DNA from: Microbacterium salsuginis
GTDB lineage: Bacteria; Actinomycetota; Actinomycetes; Actinomycetales; Microbacteriaceae
Length of the DNA stretch: 64,000 nt
NCBI RefSeq assembly: GCF_012524205.1
Contig: NZ_JABACI010000004.1
Span: forward strand, 496,001 to 560,000
Direction: 5' to 3'
The notes beneath the pieces were generated by a model, which worked only from the letters and a program-made list of their open reading frames with translations, was not told where the DNA came from and ran no database searches. Numbering within the stretch: the first letter of the stretch is position 1; each line of letters begins with the position of its first letter. Shown piece by piece: positions 60,027-64,000 of the stretch. Made by a program: the position numbers and the translations under genes.

Positions 60027-60491
60027 TCAGTCGAGTTCTTGCGCGTAGTAGTACGCGCGCTCCCCGGTGTCGGGGTCCGCACCGTGGAAGCCGTGGCGCT
60101 CGTAGAAGCGCTGCGCGTCGACGTCGGCCTCGTCGACGTTGATCTCGATCGCCGAGACCCCGGCCACGCGGCAGTCATCGATCAGCCGCCGGATGATCGC
60201 GCTGCCGATGCCGGCACCGCGCGCGGAAGGGACGACGTACATCTCGTCGAGCAGCGCGACGGGTCCGGGGTACCACACGTTCGGGCGGACGGTCACGAGC
60301 GCAAGGCCGGCCGGCGGCTCGCCCCCGAGCAGTGCGAAGGTGTCGGCGCCCGCGAGCAGCGATCGCAGCCGGGAGGCCAGGACGATCGGACCGGGGGAGT
60401 CCGTGTCGAACTCGGTGTTGAAGTCGTGCAACATGCTCGCCACGATCCCGGCATCCCCGATGCCGGCACGCCGGACGCGCACCCCGTTCAT
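60027..60491 (-). CDS. GNAT family N-acetyltransferase
   Basis: This 154-aa protein has VRVRRAGIGDAGIVASMLHDFNTEF and ALVTVRPNVWYPGPVALLDEMYVVPSARGAGIGSAIIRRLIDDCRVAG, where MYVVPSARGAGIGSAII is the acetyl-CoA loop. The tail is NVDEADVDAQRFYERHGFHG. The layout matches general small-molecule/aminoglycoside-like acetyltransferases; the substrate is unknown. ATG 60491 is 6 nt after TACGGT on the minus strand, so it is probably leaderless. Confidence 0.9.
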   Translation of the reverse strand: MNGVRVRRAGIGDAGIVASMLHDFNTEFDTDSPGPIVLASRLRSLLAGADTFALLGGEPPAGLALVTVRPNVWYPGPVALLDEMYVVPSARGAGIGSAIIRRLIDDCRVAGVSAIEINVDEADVDAQRFYERHGFHGADPDTGERAYYYAQELD

Positions 60492-60497
60492 GCGTCC

Positions 60498-60503
60498 ACC
60501 GTA
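60498..60503 (-). promoter_or_regulatory. leaderless -10 box of the GNAT gene
   Basis: On the minus strand TACGGT is followed by GGACGC (6 nt) and ATG 60491. Confidence 0.45.
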
Positions 60504-60565
60504 GGCGTCGGGCGGGGCCGTGAACAGAGCGGATGCCGCGAGGTCTGACGGCCCGTCGGAAGGGA

Positions 60566-61843
60566 TCAGTGCGCGCGGAAGCTGCGGACGCGCTCGACGC
60601 GCAGCACGTGGGGCAGCGCCGCGGTGTCGCGGGTGCCGTCGGCGCGAGGGAATTCGTACACGTCGAGCATGAGCTGCACGGGGTAGTCGATGCGCTGCGC
60701 GACGGTCTTGACCCAGCGCCCGTCGACGAAGAAGCGCACGCGCTCGGGCGTCCACTCCACCGCGTAGTCGTGGAAGTCGGTGAGGTCGCCCTCGACCGGG
60801 ATCTTCTCGAAGTCCGTGCGCAGGCGGGGGTCGTTCTGGGCCTTCACACCGACGCCGACGAGACCGGCGTGCTCGCCGACCTCCTGGCCGAAGATCTCGG
60901 CGACGCAGAGCTCGCCGCAGTCGTCGGGCCGCTCCTCGAACCCGATCGGCCAGAACGCCACCATCACATCGGGATGCCGCACCGCGGCCATCCGCACCTC
61001 GATGACGCCGTGGTGCACCAGCCAGCCCCGGTGTTCGGGCTGCTCCTCGCGCACGCGCAGACCTGTCCGGAATCGATGCTGGCCGAGCTCGCTGCCGACA
61101 GCGCCGGAGTGCTGTCCTGTCTGCAGGTGCGAGACGCGCACGTCCCCGTCGAAATCCGGCGCCCACGGCTGGGTGTCGGCGTCGATCCGCAGCTCCAGGC
61201 CACCCGGGCCGATCGACCAACGCGCGGCCGCGGCATCCCGTGCCGACCAATGCGGCGTGTAGAACGGCCACCAGCGCGCCTCGTCGAGCCGCTCACCCTC
61301 GAACCGCTCGTCGACGTCCGGCTGCCGATCGCCGAGATCGAGCGGCGACATGTCGAGCACCCAGATGTTGAAAGTGAGCTCGGCCCCGCGCCACGGCTCG
61401 GTGAGCGACCCCCGTTGCTCGAAGCCCGCCCCGCGGCACAGCGCGTTGGACGCCGGGTTGTCGACGCCGGGGTAGGCGACCAGGAGCGAGCGGTCGCCCC
61501 GGGCTGCCACCTTCCCGATGAGGAGACGCAGCGCCTCGCGCGCGATTCCCCGCCCCTGCCATGCCGGCAGCACGTTCCACCCGGTCTCCCACGCCGGTGC
61601 GCCATCGTGTTCGGACTTCCAGTAGCCGATCCCGCCCACCGGATCGCCGTCGGCCTCGATGCGGTACATGGCCGCGTCGCCGGTCTCCCGCCAGCGGAGG
61701 TACTTCTCCTGGCGCGCGCGCAGCTGCTCGGCCGTCTCGGGGCCGCCGAGGTGCGCGGTCATCTCGGGAGTGTTCGCGGCCTCGAGGAGGAACAGATCGT
61801 CGACGCCCCACGGCTCCAGCTTCACGCGGGGGATGGCGCTCAT
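60566..61843 (-). CDS. GNAT-GH16 fusion protein
   Basis: The 425-aa frame joins two usually separate families. Residues 1-165 are a GNAT acetyltransferase ([70 protein letters not shown]). Residues about 166-425 are a GH16-like beta-jelly-roll ([75 protein letters not shown]). The canonical GH16 ExDxxE motif appears modified to ELCVAEIFG, so hydrolase activity is doubtful. There is no signal peptide. An internal ATG at 61351 (MSPLDLGDR) could start the second domain alone. CACACT lies 6 nt before ATG 61843. Confidence 0.75.
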   Translation of the reverse strand: MSAIPRVKLEPWGVDDLFLLEAANTPEMTAHLGGPETAEQLRARQEKYLRWRETGDAAMYRIEADGDPVGGIGYWKSEHDGAPAWETGWNVLPAWQGRGIAREALRLLIGKVAARGDRSLLVAYPGVDNPASNALCRGAGFEQRGSLTEPWRGAELTFNIWVLDMSPLDLGDRQPDVDERFEGERLDEARWWPFYTPHWSARDAAAARWSIGPGGLELRIDADTQPWAPDFDGDVRVSHLQTGQHSGAVGSELGQHRFRTGLRVREEQPEHRGWLVHHGVIEVRMAAVRHPDVMVAFWPIGFEERPDDCGELCVAEIFGQEVGEHAGLVGVGVKAQNDPRLRTDFEKIPVEGDLTDFHDYAVEWTPERVRFFVDGRWVKTVAQRIDYPVQLMLDVYEFPRADGTRDTAALPHVLRVERVRSFRAH

Positions 61844-61994
61844 CGCTCCAGTGTGCCCGGCGGCGCCGACACGAGGCGGATGCCGGCACCGCAGTTGTGC
61901 GAATCGGGCGCGCGTGCCGCCTTCCGTGGAGCGAGCCGGGCGTTGCCTAGGCTGGGTCGCGGCGGGCGACGGTGCCCGCAAGCGAGGAGCGAGC

Positions 61995-63674
61995 GTGGCC
62001 ACGAGCAACATCGAGATCGCACAGCGGGCCGAACTCTGGCCAATCACGCGGATCGCCGAAGGGCTCGGCATCCCCGAGGAAGCGCTCGAGCCGTACGGGC
62101 GCCACAAGGCCAAGGTCGCGCTCTCGCACCTGGCCGCGTTGCGCGATCGGCCGCGGGGCAGGCTCGTGCTCATGACGGCGATCTCGCCCACGCCCGCGGG
62201 CGAGGGCAAGACGACCACGACGGTCGGGCTCGGCGACGCGCTCAACCGCATCGGCGAGCGCGCCATGATCTGCCTGCGCGAGCCCGCGCTCGGCCCGGTG
62301 TTCGGCATGAAGGGCGGCGCCGCCGGCGGCGGCTACGCGCAGGTCGTGCCGATGGAAGACATCAACCTGCACTTCACCGGGGACTTCGCGGCGATCGCGG
62401 TGGCGACCAACCTGCTGGCCGCGCTCATCGACAACCACATCCACCACGGCAACGCGCTGGACATCGACGTGCGGCGGGTGACGTGGCGGCGTGTGCTCGA
62501 CGTCAACGACCGGGCACTGCGCGACACCGTGATCGGCCTCGGCGGGCCGGGCAACGGCTACCCGCGCGAGAGCGGCTTCGACATCGTGGTCGCCAGCGAG
62601 GTCATGGCGATCTTCTGCCTCGCCTCGAGCCTCGAAGACCTCAAGAACCGTCTCGGCGAGATCGTCGTCGCCTACACGCGCGACCGAGCCCCGGTGCGGG
62701 CGCGCGATCTGCACGCGCACGGCGCGATGGCCGCGATCCTGCGCGACGCGCTCGCGCCCAACCTCGTCCAGACTCTCGAGCACACGCCGGCGTTCGTGCA
62801 CGGCGGCCCCTTCGCCAACATCGCGCACGGCTGCAATTCGTTCATCGCGACCGACTCGGCGCTGCGGCTGGCCGACTACGTCGTGACGGAAGCGGGGTTC
62901 GGTGCGGACCTCGGCGCCGAGAAGTTCGTCGACATCCTGTGCCGCTCGACCGGCCTGCGTCCCGACGCCGCGGTCATCGTGGCGACCGTGCGCGCGGTGA
63001 AGTATCACGGCGGCGTCGAGGTCGCCGACCTCGCGAGCGAAGACGTCGCGGCCGTGACCCGCGGCATCGTCAACCTCGAGCGGCACCTCACGACCGTGCG
63101 CGAGACGTGGGGCATCCCCGCCGTGGTCGCGATCAATCATCGAGCGGAAGACACGGATGCCGAGATCGCGGCCCTCGTCGGAGCGGTCGAGGCCGCAGGG
63201 GCCCGCGCGGTGGTGGCCAAGCACTTCGCGGACGGCGGTGCCGGTGCCGAAGACCTCGCCCGTGAGGTCGTTCGGCTGTGCGCCGAGCCGGTCGAGCGCG
63301 GGCTGCGGTTCACGTACCCCGACGAAGCCGGCCTCTGGCAGAAGATGAGCGCGATCGCGACGCGTGTCTACGGGGCATCCGGAATCACCGCCTCGACGGC
63401 GGTGCGCGCGCAGATCCGCCGCCTGCAGGAGGACGGGTACGGCGGCTATCCGGTCTGCGTCGCGAAGACGCAGTATTCGTTCTCGACCGACGCGAAGCTG
63501 CGCGGGGCGCCCACCGGGCACTCCGTCGACATCCGCGAGGTGCGCCTGGCAGCGGGGGCACGCTTCATCGTGATGGTCTGCGGCGACATCATGACGATGC
63601 CGGGACTGCCCGCGATCCCCGCGGCGAACACGATCGACGTCACCGAGGACGGGCGGATCGTCGGGCTGTTCTGA
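61995..63674 (+). CDS. fhs: formate-tetrahydrofolate ligase
   Basis: The 559-aa enzyme makes 10-formyl-tetrahydrofolate from formate, ATP and THF, feeding one-carbon units into purine synthesis among others. Landmarks are the P-loop [22 protein letters not shown] (about 66-87), [58 protein letters not shown] and the C-terminal [21 protein letters not shown] 61995 is preceded by GAGGAGC. A TAGGCT -10 candidate lies at 61948-61953, giving a 35-nt leader. Confidence 0.97.
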   Translation: MATSNIEIAQRAELWPITRIAEGLGIPEEALEPYGRHKAKVALSHLAALRDRPRGRLVLMTAISPTPAGEGKTTTTVGLGDALNRIGERAMICLREPALGPVFGMKGGAAGGGYAQVVPMEDINLHFTGDFAAIAVATNLLAALIDNHIHHGNALDIDVRRVTWRRVLDVNDRALRDTVIGLGGPGNGYPRESGFDIVVASEVMAIFCLASSLEDLKNRLGEIVVAYTRDRAPVRARDLHAHGAMAAILRDALAPNLVQTLEHTPAFVHGGPFANIAHGCNSFIATDSALRLADYVVTEAGFGADLGAEKFVDILCRSTGLRPDAAVIVATVRAVKYHGGVEVADLASEDVAAVTRGIVNLERHLTTVRETWGIPAVVAINHRAEDTDAEIAALVGAVEAAGARAVVAKHFADGGAGAEDLAREVVRLCAEPVERGLRFTYPDEAGLWQKMSAIATRVYGASGITASTAVRAQIRRLQEDGYGGYPVCVAKTQYSFSTDAKLRGAPTGHSVDIREVRLAAGARFIVMVCGDIMTMPGLPAIPAANTIDVTEDGRIVGLF

Positions 63675-63684
63675 GCCCACCGCG

Positions 63685-63745
63685 TTTCGAATCGCGCACT
63701 TTGCACGTCAGGGTCGGCGCGGACTGCAAAGTGCGCGATTCGAAA
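63685..63745. repeat. 21-bp-arm inverted repeat after fhs
   Basis: TTTCGAATCGCGCACTTTGC plus A (63685-63705) pairs perfectly with TGCAAAGTGCGCGATTCGAA plus A (63725-63745) across a 19-nt loop, 10 nt after the fhs stop. It could terminate fhs transcription. No T tract is present, and the arms are much longer than needed. Confidence 0.8.
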
Positions 63746-63905
63746 GTGCTCCGAGGATCCGACGGAGAGGCGCGGATCCGCGTCATTCAGGCGTTCGGGT
63801 TACGGTGGAACGTCGGATTCGTCTCAAGCGCCATCTGCTCGCGCCCCGTCGGCGCCCTCGCTGCGACGACATCCGCCCCCATCGACATTCAGCCAAGGAG
63901 CCCGT

Positions 63906-64000
63906 GTGAGCGAACACGTCCCCATCCCCGATCGACCGCGCATATCGGTCGTGACCAACGACGACGGCACCGGTTCGGTCACCGTCGACGGCAGCATGCG
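63906..64000 (+). CDS. start of an unrecognised protein (truncated by window end)
   Basis: GTG 63906 follows an AAGGAG ribosome site 5-6 nt upstream and opens a frame with plausible composition (VSEHVPIPDRPRISVVTN, then DDGTGSVTVDGSMR). Only about 31 residues are visible, which is too little to assign a family. Confidence 0.6.
   Translation, partial: MSEHVPIPDRPRISVVTNDDGTGSVTVDGSM

Overview
The window reads as a chromosomal segment of a high-GC actinobacterium, most likely a Microbacteriaceae member close to Microbacterium. This rests on the strongly GC-biased third codon positions, the many GTG starts, the pervasive GGATGCC/GGCATCC words, the gene content (Rv2578c-type radical SAM protein, DUF3073, DUF3516 helicase, bacterial SCP orthologue next to purine genes) and a dozen start codons that sit 6-7 nt after a TAnnnT -10 box, as in actinobacterial leaderless transcripts. 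No rRNA, tRNA, CRISPR array, transposase or prophage gene was recognised. The window opens inside a fatty acid desaturase gene and closes inside an unrecognised gene.

Layout. 0-6.2 kb holds purine synthesis genes (purD, purM, purF) with small conserved neighbours. 6.2-15.5 kb holds a CynX-like MFS carrier, a PGPGW membrane protein, DUF3073, a universal stress protein, a PadR/DUF4097 operon, a TipA-like MerR regulator, an SDR, a Rho_N/SAP mini-protein, topoisomerase IB and a fluoride-channel pair (crcB-crcB). 15.6-25.6 kb holds an RND permease with a long Glu/Pro tail, a 155-bp tandem duplication, two membrane-associated proteins, a DEAD-box helicase with a repetitive Asp/Arg-rich N-terminus and a secreted CE1-type esterase. 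25.7-32.1 kb is a sugar-acid module: a five-gene leftward operon (FAH-family enzyme, enolase-superfamily aldonate dehydratase, two ABC permeases, a lipoprotein binding protein) divergent from an IclR regulator with a candidate operator. 32.2-44 kb holds a secreted GH18 chitinase, two TetR systems with clear operators, a Rv2578c-like radical SAM protein, a D,D-carboxypeptidase, an acyl-CoA dehydrogenase and two flavoprotein genes.

44-49 kb is an ECF-type transport cluster (two candidate S components, fused double ATPase, EcfT, and a siderophore-interacting flavoreductase) with a DtxR/IdeR-like iron box in front of the ATPase gene. The rest (49-64 kb) carries a subtilase, pirin, a CG-type acetyltransferase, a DUF3516 helicase, an SDR, a DUF1697 protein, RecQ, a GNAT, a GNAT-GH16 fusion and formate-tetrahydrofolate ligase.

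Most noteworthy: (i) two different palindromic repeat families that occur both between genes and inside reading frames, where they encode extra linker peptides in the ECF ATPase, RecQ and the DUF1697 protein; (ii) the iron-box ECF/siderophore-reductase cluster; (iii) identical 17-bp CGATATATCG-type sites at two separate promoters, suggesting a small PadR regulon; (iv) a consistent leaderless promoter architecture.
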